Shown one piece after another: positions 27,343-36,170 of a stretch of 64,000 nucleotides of DNA. The DNA comes from Dokdonella sp. Lineage in GTDB: Bacteria > Pseudomonadota > Gammaproteobacteria > Xanthomonadales > Rhodanobacteraceae. The stretch spans positions 62,001 through 126,000 of the forward strand of contig NZ_JAGIAG010000002.1 of assembly GCF_017744955.1 (NCBI RefSeq). The letters are read 5' to 3'. A program made the position numbers and the translations under genes. Under the pieces are notes generated by a model that was not told the origin of the DNA, made no database searches, and saw nothing but the letters and a program-made list of their open reading frames with translations. Position 1 is the stretch's first letter, and the number at the start of each line of letters is the position of its first letter.

Positions 27343-27846
27343 ATGAAGAAACTTCTTCTAGCTGCTGCTGTAACGGGTGGTTTGGTTCTCGCACAGGCTG
27401 CATCCGCTCAGACTTGCACCGGCTTCTCGGGCGCCATCAATGGTGCAACGGGCTCGGTGACGGGTGACAGCTGCCAGGCTGGTGGTTCGGCTCTCGCCGG
27501 AGCATGCAGCAACGCGGAAACGCTGAATGGCGCTGGTGTGGCCATTTATGAAGTTACGACCGGCCAGACCAACAGCTATTCGTTCACGGTGAATTCCGCC
27601 GCGTTCGTTCCGTGGATTGGTTACGTCAAGGGTACGTGCTCGTCCAATACGGCGTGTATCGATGACGTGACGCGCTCGGGTCCGGGCGAGATCACCACGG
27701 CGGCCCATACCGATGCCGATACGCCGGCTGGCACCTACTTCCTGATCGTAGGCGGCGTGGACGTCGACACCCCCGGGTGCGGTTCGTTCACGGTTAACTG
27801 GGGCCAGAACCTGCCGGTTCAGCTGCAGAACTTCTCCATCGAGTAA
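27343..27846 (+). CDS. Exported Cys-containing protein, possible PPC-like beta domain
   Basis: A 167-residue protein with a signal peptide cut after Ala22 (AASA). Cys come as TC, SC, AC, TCSSNTAC and GC, fit for several disulfides. NSYSFTVNSAAFVPWIGYVK and TPAGTYFLIVGG resemble pre-peptidase C-terminal (PPC) beta-sandwich domains that accompany secreted enzymes. Three starts (27334, 27337, 27343) are possible; GGAG at 27331-27334 is eight bases before ATG 27343, which decides for that one. Followed by a strong terminator. Confidence 0.8.
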   Translation: MKKLLLAAAVTGGLVLAQAASAQTCTGFSGAINGATGSVTGDSCQAGGSALAGACSNAETLNGAGVAIYEVTTGQTNSYSFTVNSAAFVPWIGYVKGTCSSNTACIDDVTRSGPGEITTAAHTDADTPAGTYFLIVGGVDVDTPGCGSFTVNWGQNLPVQLQNFSIE

Positions 27847-27882
27847 TTCAGTAGTCGATAGTTGACTACTGATTGAGTACAT

Positions 27883-27913
27883 AAACCCACCCCTCTGGGG
27901 TGGGTTTTTTTTT
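27883..27913 (+). terminator. Strong Rho-independent terminator
   Basis: An 11-bp perfect stem AAACCCACCCC/GGGGTGGGTTT with a TCT loop runs into a T tract through 27913. A smaller hairpin (CAGTAGTC/GACTACTG, 27849-27871) lies between it and the preceding stop codon. Confidence 0.93.
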
Positions 27914-27925
27914 GGATATCCTGAA

Positions 27926-29308
27926 ATGCTCGTCTCATATCTGCTCAGCTTGGCCACCGCTTTTCAGTTTGCTGCCACGAACCCAGCATTGGTTGTTGAG
28001 AGTTGCGACTTCGGTGAGGTGATGGCCTTTTCCAAGGCGCAATGCGACATCGTATTGTCGAACCACAGCAACGAAGAAATCCGCATAACCGGCGTCAGCT
28101 CGTCGCGAGAAGATATTTCGCTGCATTCTGAGAATGTGGTGGTTCCCGCCAACGGCAAGACGTATTTGCACGTAACGATCGACGTGGGCAACTCAGTGGG
28201 TGGCGTCAGCTACCCGCTGGTATTGGAGACGAGCGAGAAGGGGCATGCTCGTCGCAGCGCCAGGGGAAACGGCTTTGTGACGACCGTGGTCGACCAGATC
28301 AGGCCGACCTTGGATCTTGGTGCGATTAACACCGATAGCTCAGTGCTCGAGGAGAAATCCATTGCATTGAGCAGCAACGAGATTCCCGACCTCCGTATGG
28401 AGAAGGTGATCGAAAGCCCCGATTGGCTTGACGCGCGAATTGAAGGCAATAAATTGCATGTCAAGCCGCGTCGCAATTTCGTTCTTGGATTGCGCGACGG
28501 CTTCGTAAAGGTCGCCATCAATTCGCCAAGGCAAACTCAGGTGTGGGTCCACGTCAAAGCAGATATTCGCGGCGAGGTTATTCCGTCGGTGAACCCGCTG
28601 GATATGGGGCTGATGCGATCAGGCAATGCCAATCAGCACTTGATTCGTTTGACGGATAAGCAGGGTCGGGAGATTAAGGTTGGTAGTTTGACGCTGGAAA
28701 ACGTCCAGGGAAAGGCAGTCGACCTTCCCTGCGAATCTGGGGCAAAGGGTTGCCGAATGATCCGGCTGACAATCTCCGATAAACAGCCTGAGGGTTTCAT
28801 CAAGGGAAGGTTGCTCATTGATTTGCCCGATTTGAAGCAGAAGCTGCCTGTGAGTATCGGAGGTATGCTCGTCGCCAAGGATCAAAAGATCGAAACGTTC
28901 GGGCCGAATTCCTCCTCGCCTGCGGGCAAGGGAGACGAGGTGTCGCCCTCAAACGCGGCATCGAACGTCAGCAATCTCCAGCAGTCGATCGAGAGCAGCA
29001 TTCGAGGGGCGAGCAATGGCGATTCTCCGCCTCCTGCTGGGTCCGGTCCGTTGCTGAAGTGGGCGACAAAGGATGGTGCGGATGTATATGGTTTCCAGAT
29101 TTTTCGAGCAAAGGAAAAATCCGGGCCTTTCTCGTTGATGAACGAGAAGTTGATTAAGGCGATCCGTCAGCCAAATGGTTCTTCGTACTATCAGTGGCGT
29201 GACGCCACTGCAGAATCAGGACGGAAGTATTGGTACTACGTCGGAATAGTACGAACTGACGGAAGTAAGCAGCAGTTGACGGGCGCGCAGGAAGTTCTTG
29301 CGAAATAA
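27926..29308 (+). CDS. Exported-looking Ig-like/DUF1573-like protein with C-terminal Fn3-like domain
   Basis: A 460-residue protein not firmly assigned. A hydrophobic N-terminus (MLVSYLLSLATAFQFAA) may be a signal peptide. Residues about 20-115 resemble bacterial DUF1573/ASH Ig-like domains (ESCDFGEVMAFSKAQCDIVL, then NGKTYLHVTIDVG). Further beta-rich repeats run to about 320. A Ser/Pro/Asn-rich linker (about 328-378) leads to a domain like fibronectin type III (DGADVYGFQIFRAKEKSGPF; GRKYWYYVGIVRTDG). Rough hand counts give near 50% GC, far below neighbours. Its start is 12 bases after a strong terminator. Confidence 0.78.
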   Translation: MLVSYLLSLATAFQFAATNPALVVESCDFGEVMAFSKAQCDIVLSNHSNEEIRITGVSSSREDISLHSENVVVPANGKTYLHVTIDVGNSVGGVSYPLVLETSEKGHARRSARGNGFVTTVVDQIRPTLDLGAINTDSSVLEEKSIALSSNEIPDLRMEKVIESPDWLDARIEGNKLHVKPRRNFVLGLRDGFVKVAINSPRQTQVWVHVKADIRGEVIPSVNPLDMGLMRSGNANQHLIRLTDKQGREIKVGSLTLENVQGKAVDLPCESGAKGCRMIRLTISDKQPEGFIKGRLLIDLPDLKQKLPVSIGGMLVAKDQKIETFGPNSSSPAGKGDEVSPSNAASNVSNLQQSIESSIRGASNGDSPPPAGSGPLLKWATKDGADVYGFQIFRAKEKSGPFSLMNEKLIKAIRQPNGSSYYQWRDATAESGRKYWYYVGIVRTDGSKQQLTGAQEVLAK

Positions 29309-29327
29309 GATCGTCAGCCTGGTTAGG

Positions 29328-29353
29328 CCGGCGGCTCTGAATGGAGCCGCCGG
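29328..29353. terminator. GC-rich hairpin between convergent genes
   Basis: CCGGCGGCTC pairs perfectly with GAGCCGCCGG around a six-base loop. It lies between the ends of the Ig-like gene and the FG-GAP gene. No T tract follows on either strand, so it may mark or protect RNA ends rather than be a full intrinsic terminator. Confidence 0.4.
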
Positions 29354-29428
29354 TTGTCCGTCGGAATCTCGACCGGCGTTCTGCCAGTGGAGCGGCATTG
29401 CTGCCCGGCAAAGGACTGCGCTCTGCCT

Positions 29429-30664
29429 TCAGGGAAGGTTCTTGGGAATGCGGTAGAAGTAGGCGGCGCCTTGCTTGAGATTGTCGTTGACCTGTGCGGT
29501 ATATGAGCCGACAAGTATGGTCTCGCCGTCGAGGGCGGTGTAATAACCAAAGACGTTGCCGGCGACGCCGTCGTTCGCGAGCAGTTCCTTCCTTTGCAGC
29601 CACGTATCCTTTCGGATGTTGAAGAGATACGCCGCACCACGGTAGTTGTTGGTCGCATACGCGCCGATGAGGAGCGCGCCCTCATTGGAGGCGCTCATGG
29701 CGGCACCGAATAGGCTGAGTGCAGAGCCGGGCGTCGCACTGAATTTCTGAGTCTGTTGCCATCCGCTGCCGGATGGCTGGAACTGATACACGGCACCGCC
29801 CGAGGAGCCCACAGTGAAAACGCCCTGTGCTCCCACCAAGGCTGAATTCTCATACAAGGCTACAGACGAGCCGAAGTTGTCACGCGGCGCGCCATCGGAG
29901 GCCATCAGCGTATCCGTCAACTTCCAGCCTGCTCCGGACCTTGCGTATACATAGGCGAGGCCTTGTCCGGGATTGTCGTTGATCGTGCTGGTACGGGCGC
30001 CAATCAAGGCGAGATCTTTGGAAAGCGTCAATGAGCCGCCGAAGAAATTTCCTGGATCCTGTGGCCGCGGGTTCTCCAACAACTGCTTTTCGGTCCAATT
30101 TTCGCTGGCAGCTGTTGTCGCCTTGTCGCGTCGGAAGACATAAACCGTGCGCGGAATTTGTTGACCCGCGGAATATGTTCCGCCCGCTCCAATCAATGCG
30201 TATTCCGCATTCATCGCAAGCGACGTTCCGAAGGTCAGAAAAGCCGTCCCTCTTGCGGCGACCAGCTTTTTCCTCTGCACCCAAGGCGCAGTCGAACTGG
30301 GGGAGCTTCTGGACGGCGTGAATACGTAGACCGCTCCTTGCCAAGTATTCGTTCCGATCTTCGCGAAGGGGGCGGCGATGAGCACGATGCCGTTCGACAC
30401 GGCGATTGTGGAACCAAACTGATCGACCGCTTGGCCATCGCTTGCGGTCAGTTTTTGCGTTTGAACCCAAGTGCCTTGGATCTTCTTGAATACATAGACT
30501 ACCCCCTGACTGGCGTTGCTTCCGACCGTCTTGTTCTTTGCGCCGATGAAAGCCCAATCACCACAGACGGCTACCGCGGAACCGAACCAATCCTGCGCAC
30601 TGCCATCATCAGCGACTACTTTCTGTTCTTTCCAAGTGTTTTCGAGCTTTGACTGGGTAGGCAT
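29429..30664 (-). CDS. FG-GAP repeat protein, predicted seven-bladed propeller
   Basis: A 411-residue protein of seven FG-GAP-type repeats, each holding a block like FGSAVAVCGDWAFIGA, FGSTIAVSNGIVLIAA, FGTSLAMNAEYALIGA, FGGSLTLSKDLALIGA, FGSSVALYENSALVGA, FGAAMSASNEGALLIGA and FGYYTALDGETILVGS. Seven repeats fit one beta-propeller. The repeats often carry a Q/E-KL-AxDG lead-in. Such propellers are usually secreted, yet the N-terminus (MPTQSKLENTWKEQKVV) has no signal peptide. GC is lower than the regional norm. A GTG three codons earlier is an alternative start. Role unknown. Confidence 0.85.
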   Translation of the reverse strand: MPTQSKLENTWKEQKVVADDGSAQDWFGSAVAVCGDWAFIGAKNKTVGSNASQGVVYVFKKIQGTWVQTQKLTASDGQAVDQFGSTIAVSNGIVLIAAPFAKIGTNTWQGAVYVFTPSRSSPSSTAPWVQRKKLVAARGTAFLTFGTSLAMNAEYALIGAGGTYSAGQQIPRTVYVFRRDKATTAASENWTEKQLLENPRPQDPGNFFGGSLTLSKDLALIGARTSTINDNPGQGLAYVYARSGAGWKLTDTLMASDGAPRDNFGSSVALYENSALVGAQGVFTVGSSGGAVYQFQPSGSGWQQTQKFSATPGSALSLFGAAMSASNEGALLIGAYATNNYRGAAYLFNIRKDTWLQRKELLANDGVAGNVFGYYTALDGETILVGSYTAQVNDNLKQGAAYFYRIPKNLP

Positions 30665-30696
30665 GTCGGTCACCGAGGGCTAGTGGCGCTTGAGGG

Positions 30697-31467
30697 TCAA
30701 GGAGATTGGATATTGGAATGCTGGGGCGATAACGTGCTGACGAGCTCCTGCTTGCCTATGGACAATGTCAATTTGCGGCACTCTATGCGCAAGGCGCTGG
30801 TTTGCTGATACCAGTCCCCCAGCACGATACGCTCACATGGCAACTCGCCACTTGAAAGCCGATGCATGGCCGGTCGATGCGTATGACCATGGATCACGCG
30901 TCGAACTTCATGCGTTCGTATCGCATCGAGGACAGCTCCGGTATTCACATCGGTAATTGCCTCGTCGACCGAACGAGTATAACGCCGGCTTTCGGCTCTC
31001 GCCTGCGCAGCGAACGCTTGCCGCTCGGTGACTGGTCTTTGCAGGAAAGTACTCTGCCAATCCGCTGTCCGCGATTGGATCCGAAATCCCTGATAGGCGA
31101 CGTCATCCACGCAGAGGGTATCGCCATGCATCAGCAACACCCGCTCCCCCTCGATCTCGACCACGCTCGGATCGGGCAGCAAGGTCATGCGCGCACGACG
31201 CGCATAGGCGTCGCCGAGCAGGAAGTCGCGATTGCCGTGAATGTAGAAGCAGGGCACGCGATGCGCGTGCAGTTCGGCGAGTGCGTCGGCGACTTGAGCC
31301 GCGGTCTCGTCCTCGACGTCGTCGCCGATCCAGGCCTCGAACAGGTCGCCGAGAATGTACAGGGCTTTGGCGTGAATCGCTTCGCCGCGCACGAAGTCGA
31401 CGAAGAGGCGCGTGATGTCGGGCCGGCTCGCGTCGAGATGCAGGTCGGAGATGAACAGTGTGGTCAT
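30697..31467 (-). CDS. lpxH: UDP-2,3-diacylglucosamine diphosphatase LpxH
   Basis: A 256-residue peripheral membrane phosphoesterase of lipid A synthesis that converts UDP-diacylglucosamine to lipid X. Metallophosphoesterase motifs are complete: SDLHLDA (8-14), GDLFEAWIGDD (about 41-51), IHGNRDFLLGD, LMHGDTLCVDD and HGHTHRPAMH. Starts at ATG 31467. Base composition drops within the gene: by hand count the 3' part below about 31130 is near 55-58% GC while the 5' part is near 70%. The final codons (QHSNIQSP) run into sequence resembling half of a family B repeat. Confidence 0.94.
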   Translation of the reverse strand: MTTLFISDLHLDASRPDITRLFVDFVRGEAIHAKALYILGDLFEAWIGDDVEDETAAQVADALAELHAHRVPCFYIHGNRDFLLGDAYARRARMTLLPDPSVVEIEGERVLLMHGDTLCVDDVAYQGFRIQSRTADWQSTFLQRPVTERQAFAAQARAESRRYTRSVDEAITDVNTGAVLDAIRTHEVRRVIHGHTHRPAMHRLSSGELPCERIVLGDWYQQTSALRIECRKLTLSIGKQELVSTLSPQHSNIQSP

Positions 31468-31609
31468 GCCGGGATTCTATCCGACGGTATGACGGAGCCT
31501 CTTCGACGGAGAGCAAGGAATCGCCGGCGCTGAACACCGAACGCGTCGCACCGGGACGCATTCGGAAGGATTGCGCGCTGCATCGACGTGCTGTCGACCG
31601 CAGGCGAAG

Positions 31610-31635
31610 CGAGGTGCGGCAGCGGCCGCACCTCG
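31610..31635 (-). terminator. Strong hairpin downstream of cyclophilin gene
   Basis: CGAGGTGCGGC pairs perfectly with GCCGCACCTCG over 11 bp around an AGCG loop, nine bases beyond the stop of the cyclophilin gene. No T tract follows on the minus strand, so it may stabilise the 3' end or act with Rho. Confidence 0.45.
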
Positions 31636-31644
31636 CCCGAGTAC

Positions 31645-32340
31645 TTACGGAACCAGGCTGACCTTCTCGATCACCACCGCCGTGGTGGGCACGTCGCTGC
31701 GGAACGGGCCCTGCGGACCGGTCGGGACAGCCTTGATCTTCTCGACCACGTCGAGGCCCGAGATGACCTTTCCGAACACGGCGTAGCCGGGGTTCGCGTC
31801 GCTGACGTAGTCCAGGCGCGGATTGTCGACGGTGTTGATGAAGAACTGCGCCGTCGCCGAGTTCGGGTCCATCGTGCGCGCCATCGACAGCGTGCCGCGC
31901 AGATTGCTGAGACCATTCTTCGATTCGATCGGAATCGGTGCCTTGGTCGGCTTCTGGCGCAGGTCCTTGGTGAAGCCGCCGCCCTGGATCATGAAATTGG
32001 CGATCACGCGGTGGAACACGGTGCCGTCGTAGAAGCCGCTCTTGACGTAGCCGAGGAAGTTCTCGACCGATTTCGGCGCCTTGTCCGGATACAGCTCGAC
32101 CGTGATGTCGCCGAGATTGGTCTTGATCAGCGCCTTGTTCGAGTCCACCGCGGCTTCCGCGGCGGCCGGCTTTTCGGCCGCCTTGGCCGGCGCCTTCGCG
32201 GCGGGCTTGGTCGCCGATTTGGCGGCCGGCTTCGCCTGGGCCTTGGTGGCAGCGGGCTTGGCGGCTGGCGCAGGGGCGGTCTGCGCAAGCGTGTAGGCGG
32301 GGACGAGCAGGGCAAGCAGGAACAGCGCGCGCTTCAGCAC
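31645..32340 (-). CDS. Exported cyclophilin-type peptidyl-prolyl isomerase
   Basis: A 231-residue protein with a signal peptide (about 1-19, ending TLAQ), an Ala/Lys/Pro-rich linker (about 22-65) and a cyclophilin domain (about 70-229). Catalytic features include [15 protein letters not shown] and [20 protein letters not shown]. It is predicted to catalyse prolyl isomerisation in the periplasm. A GGAGG site five bases ahead supports the GTG start at 32340. The basic repetitive linker (KPAAK-type units) may contact the cell wall or nucleic acid. Confidence 0.9.
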   Translation of the reverse strand: MLKRALFLLALLVPAYTLAQTAPAPAAKPAATKAQAKPAAKSATKPAAKAPAKAAEKPAAAEAAVDSNKALIKTNLGDITVELYPDKAPKSVENFLGYVKSGFYDGTVFHRVIANFMIQGGGFTKDLRQKPTKAPIPIESKNGLSNLRGTLSMARTMDPNSATAQFFINTVDNPRLDYVSDANPGYAVFGKVISGLDVVEKIKAVPTGPQGPFRSDVPTTAVVIEKVSLVP

Positions 32341-32428
32341 GGAAACCTCCGGATCGGATGGACGAACAGAACAGAGGCGAATGATAGGCGCTGCGCCCCC
32401 GGCGCGTCATGCCGACGGCCGGCGGTCT

Positions 32429-33958
32429 TCAGGCAGCGGCTTTTTCCAGCGCCCGTACGTGCAGCTTCAGATCGAGGATCTTGAAGTAGTCGCGCTCCTG
32501 CTCGAGATCGGCGCGCGTCAGCGGGTGCTGCGCCAGCCAGGTTTCCGGCAACTCCAGGCGCAAGGTTTTGTCGTCGGCTTCCAGGTGCAGCGTCGGCAGC
32601 GCCTCGGTGGTGCGCGGCCGCTCGAGCAGCGCGGCCAGGCGCAGCAGGGCGGTCAGGCGGCGCGCCGGACGGCGCAGGCGCTCGGGCAGGGCGTCGAGCG
32701 CGTCGCGGTCGGGTTTGCGCCGGTGCGAGCGGATGATCGCCGCGAGGGCCTGCTGGCCTTGCCGGCTGAAGCCGGCGAGGTCGGAGTGGGCGACGATGTA
32801 GGCGCCATGGATGTGATGCAGGCTGTGCGCGATCGCCAACCCGATCTCGTGGATGTCGGCGGCCCAGCCGAGCAGGTCGCGATCGAGCGAGCCGAATTGC
32901 CAGGCTTCCTCGACCTGTTCGAACAGCGCGATCGCGGCGTGGTGCACGCGGGCCGCCTGGGCGCGGTCGACGCCGTAGCGCGAGGCCAGGGCGGCGATGC
33001 TGCCGGCGCGCGGATCGCCGTGCATGTCGCGGCCGACCATGTCGTACAGGATGCCTTCGCGCATCGCCGTCTCGCAGGTCGCCATCTGCTCCAGCGCGAA
33101 GGTCTCGAAGATCGCCTCCAGGATCGCCACGCCGCCGGCGAGCACCGGCGCGCGCTCCTCGGCGAGGCCGGCGAGGCGCAGGTTGTCGACGCTGCCGGCT
33201 TCGAGGATCGCGTCGCGCAGGCGCGCCAGCGCGGCCGGCGTGATGCCCTGTTCGCTCCAGCCGTTGGCCTGCACGATCGCGCCGATCGCCTTGGCGGTGC
33301 CGGACGAGCCGACCGCCTCGCCCCAGCCGCGCGCCTTGTAGTCGGCGGCGAACTGCTGCAGCTCGACCGCGATCTCGGTCTGCGCCTGGCGCCAGCGCTT
33401 GGCGGTGTACTTGCCGTCGTCGAAGAAACGCAGCGTGCTGGCGATGCAGCCCATCTGCAGGCTCTCGGTTTCGAGCGCCTCGTAGCCTTCGCCGATGATG
33501 AATTCCGTGCTGCCTCCGCCGATGTCGACGACCAGCCGGCGCTGCTTCGTCACGGCGAGGTCGTGCGCCACGCCAAGGTAGATCAGGCGCGCCTCCTCGC
33601 GGCCGCTGACGATCTCGATCGGATGGCCGAGCGCGGTCTCGGCCGGCAGCAGAAAGCTCTGCGGATGGGCCAGGCGGCGCACGGTGTTGGTCGCCACCGC
33701 GCGTACCCGCTCGGGTGGAATCGCGCGCAGTCGCTGGCCGAAGCGCGCCAGGCAGGCCAGCGCGCGTTCGCGGCGTTCCGGATCCAGGCTGCCGTCGGGA
33801 CGCAGGCCGAGGGCCATGCGCACGCTGTCGCGCAGGCGATCGATCAGGCGCAGGCTGCCGTGTTCGTAGCGCGCGACGACGAGGTGGAAACTGTTCGAGC
33901 CGAGATCGACCGCGGCCAGGGTGTCACCATCGCGGATATGCTCGCTGGCAGTCTTCAC
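32429..33958 (-). CDS. ppx: Exopolyphosphatase Ppx/GppA family
   Basis: A 509-residue enzyme that releases phosphate from polyphosphate ends. The actin-like fold gives AAVDLGSNSFHLVVARYE near the N-terminus and VVDIGGGSTEFIIGEG (about 140-155). The C-terminal half is an HD-like helical domain (VHHAAIALFEQV; DIHEIGLAIAHSLHHIHGAY). GTG 33958 gives the usual length; an earlier start would add 38 basic residues of low likelihood. Directly downstream of ppk1, the commonest arrangement for polyphosphate turnover. Confidence 0.92.
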   Translation of the reverse strand: MKTASEHIRDGDTLAAVDLGSNSFHLVVARYEHGSLRLIDRLRDSVRMALGLRPDGSLDPERRERALACLARFGQRLRAIPPERVRAVATNTVRRLAHPQSFLLPAETALGHPIEIVSGREEARLIYLGVAHDLAVTKQRRLVVDIGGGSTEFIIGEGYEALETESLQMGCIASTLRFFDDGKYTAKRWRQAQTEIAVELQQFAADYKARGWGEAVGSSGTAKAIGAIVQANGWSEQGITPAALARLRDAILEAGSVDNLRLAGLAEERAPVLAGGVAILEAIFETFALEQMATCETAMREGILYDMVGRDMHGDPRAGSIAALASRYGVDRAQAARVHHAAIALFEQVEEAWQFGSLDRDLLGWAADIHEIGLAIAHSLHHIHGAYIVAHSDLAGFSRQGQQALAAIIRSHRRKPDRDALDALPERLRRPARRLTALLRLAALLERPRTTEALPTLHLEADDKTLRLELPETWLAQHPLTRADLEQERDYFKILDLKLHVRALEKAAA

Positions 33959-34081
33959 CGGATGCGCTCGCGTCGGGGATCGGGATTGTCGCACGTCTTG
34001 CGGACGCCGCCGCAGCGGCGCGGCGGCCGTCGCCTGAGCGGGCCGCCGCGAGCGGGAAGGAGGCGACGCCAAAGCCGCGCC

Positions 34082-36160
34082 TCAGGTGTATTTCGCGAGC
34101 AGGGTCTGCTGCGCGGAATGCGCCGGCGCGTCGCCGGGCGTCATGCGCACGTAGCTGCCGTCGGATTCCAGCGTCCAGGCCTGCGTGTTGTCGGCGAGGT
34201 AGTTCGCCAACGACTCGTCGAACACGCGCTCGGCCAGCTTCGGGTCGAGGATCGGGAAGCAGGTCTCGATCCGGCGCAGGAGATTGCGCTCCATCCAGTC
34301 GGCGCTGGAGCAGTAGATCTCCGGCTGGTCGCCGTTCTGGAACCAGTACACGCGACTGTGCTCGAGGAAGCGGCCGACGATCGAGCGCACGCGGACGTTC
34401 TCGGACACGCCGACGATGCCGGGCCGCAGCGTGCAGGCGCCGCGGATGATCAGATCGATCTGCACGCCGGCCTGCGAGGCGCGGTAGAGCTGTTCGACCA
34501 CGCGCTCTTCGTTCAACGCGTTCATCTTGGCGATGATGCGTGCCGGCTTGCCTTCCGCCGCGTGCGCGATCTCGCGTTCGATCTTCTCCATCAGCCCCTT
34601 GTGCAGGGTGAACGGCGAATGCAGCAGGCATTTCAGCTGGATGATCGGGCCGAGGCCGGACAGCTGCAGGAACAGCAGGTGCGCATCCTCGCCGATCGTC
34701 GGATTCGCGGTCATCAGGCCGAAGTCGGTGTAGATGCGCGAAGTGATCTGGTGGTAGTTGCCGGTCGAGAGATGGCAGTAGCGGCGCAGCGCGCCCTGTT
34801 CGCGGCGCACGATCAGCAGCATCTTCGCGTGCGTCTTGTAGCCGACCACGCCGTAGACGACCTGCACGCCGGCTTCCTGCAGGCGGTTGGCCAGGCGCAG
34901 GTTCGCTTCCTCGTCGAAGCGCGCGCGCAGTTCGACCACCACGGTGACGTCCTTGCCCTGGCGCGCCGCCTCGATCAGGTGATCGATCAGCGGCGAGGCG
35001 TTGCCGACACGGTACAGCGTCTGCTTGATCGCGAGCACGTCGGGATCGACGCTGGCCTCGCGCAGCAGTTCGACCACCGCATTGAACGATTCGAACGGGT
35101 GGTGCAGCAGGATGTCGCGTTCGCGGATCGCCTCGAACAGGCTCTGTTCCTCGATCACCGCCGACAGCACGCGCGGCGTGAACGGCGGGAATTTCAGGTC
35201 GGGGCGGTCGATCTGGTCGTACACCGCGCCGACGCGGCTGACGTTGACCGGACCCTCGCAGCGATACACCTCCGACTCGGTCAGCTCGAAGTTCTGCATC
35301 AGCATGTCGGCGATCGCCTTCGGGCAATTGTCGGCGACCTCGAGCCGCACCGGCTTGGCGAAGCCGCGGCCTTTCAGCTCGTCGCGCAGCGCCAGCGCGA
35401 TGTTCTCGACTTCGTCCTCGTCGACCACCAGCTCGCTGTTGCGCGTCACGCGGAACTGGTACGAGCCCTTCACCTGCATGCCCGGGAACAGCTCGTCCAT
35501 GAACTCGTGCAGCACGCTGGACAGGAACACGAAATCGTAGGCCGATTCGGCGACCTCGGCCGGCATGCGGATGATGCGCGGCAGCGAGCGCGGCGCGCGC
35601 ACCAGCGCCATGTGGCCCTCGCGGCCGAATGCGTCGCGTCCTTTCAGCACGACGGCGAGGTTCAGGCTCTTGTTGAGGATGCGCGGGAACGGATGCGCCG
35701 GATCGAGGCCGAGCGGCGACAGCACGGGCAGGATCTCGTTGCGGAAGTAGCCTTGCAGCCAGCGCCGCTGCTTCGCCGTCCAGCCGTCGCGCTTGGGGAA
35801 GCGTACGCCCTCGCGCTCCAGCTCCGGCAGCAGGGTCAGGTTCCAGAAATCGTACTGCGCCTTGACCAGGGTCAGCGCGCGATCGCGGATGCGCGTCAGC
35901 ACGTCGGCCGGCGACAGCGCATCGGGACCGGGGCGCTGTTCGTTCAAGCTCAACTGCTCGCGCAACACGGCCACGCGCACCTCGAAGAACTCGTCGAGGT
36001 TGGTGCACGAGATGCACAGATAGCGCAGGCGTTCCAGCAGCGGCACGCTGGCATCCTCGGCCTGCGCCAGCACGCGGAAATTGAACTCGAGCTGGGCCAG
36101 CTCGCGGTTCAGATACAGGGCGGGATCTTTCAGGTTCTGCGGCGGCACGTCACGGTTCAT
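34082..36160 (-). CDS. ppk1: Polyphosphate kinase PPK1
   Basis: A 692-residue kinase that makes polyphosphate from ATP at the membrane. The N-terminal domain opens with LYLNRELAQLEFNFRVLAQA. The phosphohistidine region has YCHLSTGNYHQITSRIYTDF, followed by LMTANPTIGEDAHLLF. RIIAKMNALNE and VRSIVGRFLEHSRVYWFQNG mark the second phospholipase-D-like half. The ATG is ten bases downstream of the pstS stop on the same strand. Upstream phoB and phoR suggest induction at low phosphate. Confidence 0.95.
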   Translation of the reverse strand: MNRDVPPQNLKDPALYLNRELAQLEFNFRVLAQAEDASVPLLERLRYLCISCTNLDEFFEVRVAVLREQLSLNEQRPGPDALSPADVLTRIRDRALTLVKAQYDFWNLTLLPELEREGVRFPKRDGWTAKQRRWLQGYFRNEILPVLSPLGLDPAHPFPRILNKSLNLAVVLKGRDAFGREGHMALVRAPRSLPRIIRMPAEVAESAYDFVFLSSVLHEFMDELFPGMQVKGSYQFRVTRNSELVVDEDEVENIALALRDELKGRGFAKPVRLEVADNCPKAIADMLMQNFELTESEVYRCEGPVNVSRVGAVYDQIDRPDLKFPPFTPRVLSAVIEEQSLFEAIRERDILLHHPFESFNAVVELLREASVDPDVLAIKQTLYRVGNASPLIDHLIEAARQGKDVTVVVELRARFDEEANLRLANRLQEAGVQVVYGVVGYKTHAKMLLIVRREQGALRRYCHLSTGNYHQITSRIYTDFGLMTANPTIGEDAHLLFLQLSGLGPIIQLKCLLHSPFTLHKGLMEKIEREIAHAAEGKPARIIAKMNALNEERVVEQLYRASQAGVQIDLIIRGACTLRPGIVGVSENVRVRSIVGRFLEHSRVYWFQNGDQPEIYCSSADWMERNLLRRIETCFPILDPKLAERVFDESLANYLADNTQAWTLESDGSYVRMTPGDAPAHSAQQTLLAKYT

Positions 36161-36170
36161 GGCGGCTGAT

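Noticed and set aside
30700..30724. Half of a family B repeat at the lpxH end
   Set aside because: GATTGGATATTGGAAT resembles one arm but no facing arm is present, so it is not listed as a repeat.
32381..36169. Very long plus-strand open frame (over 1200 codons)
   Set aside because: It is antisense to ppx and ppk1, whose motifs are complete. High GC removes stop codons from the opposite strand.
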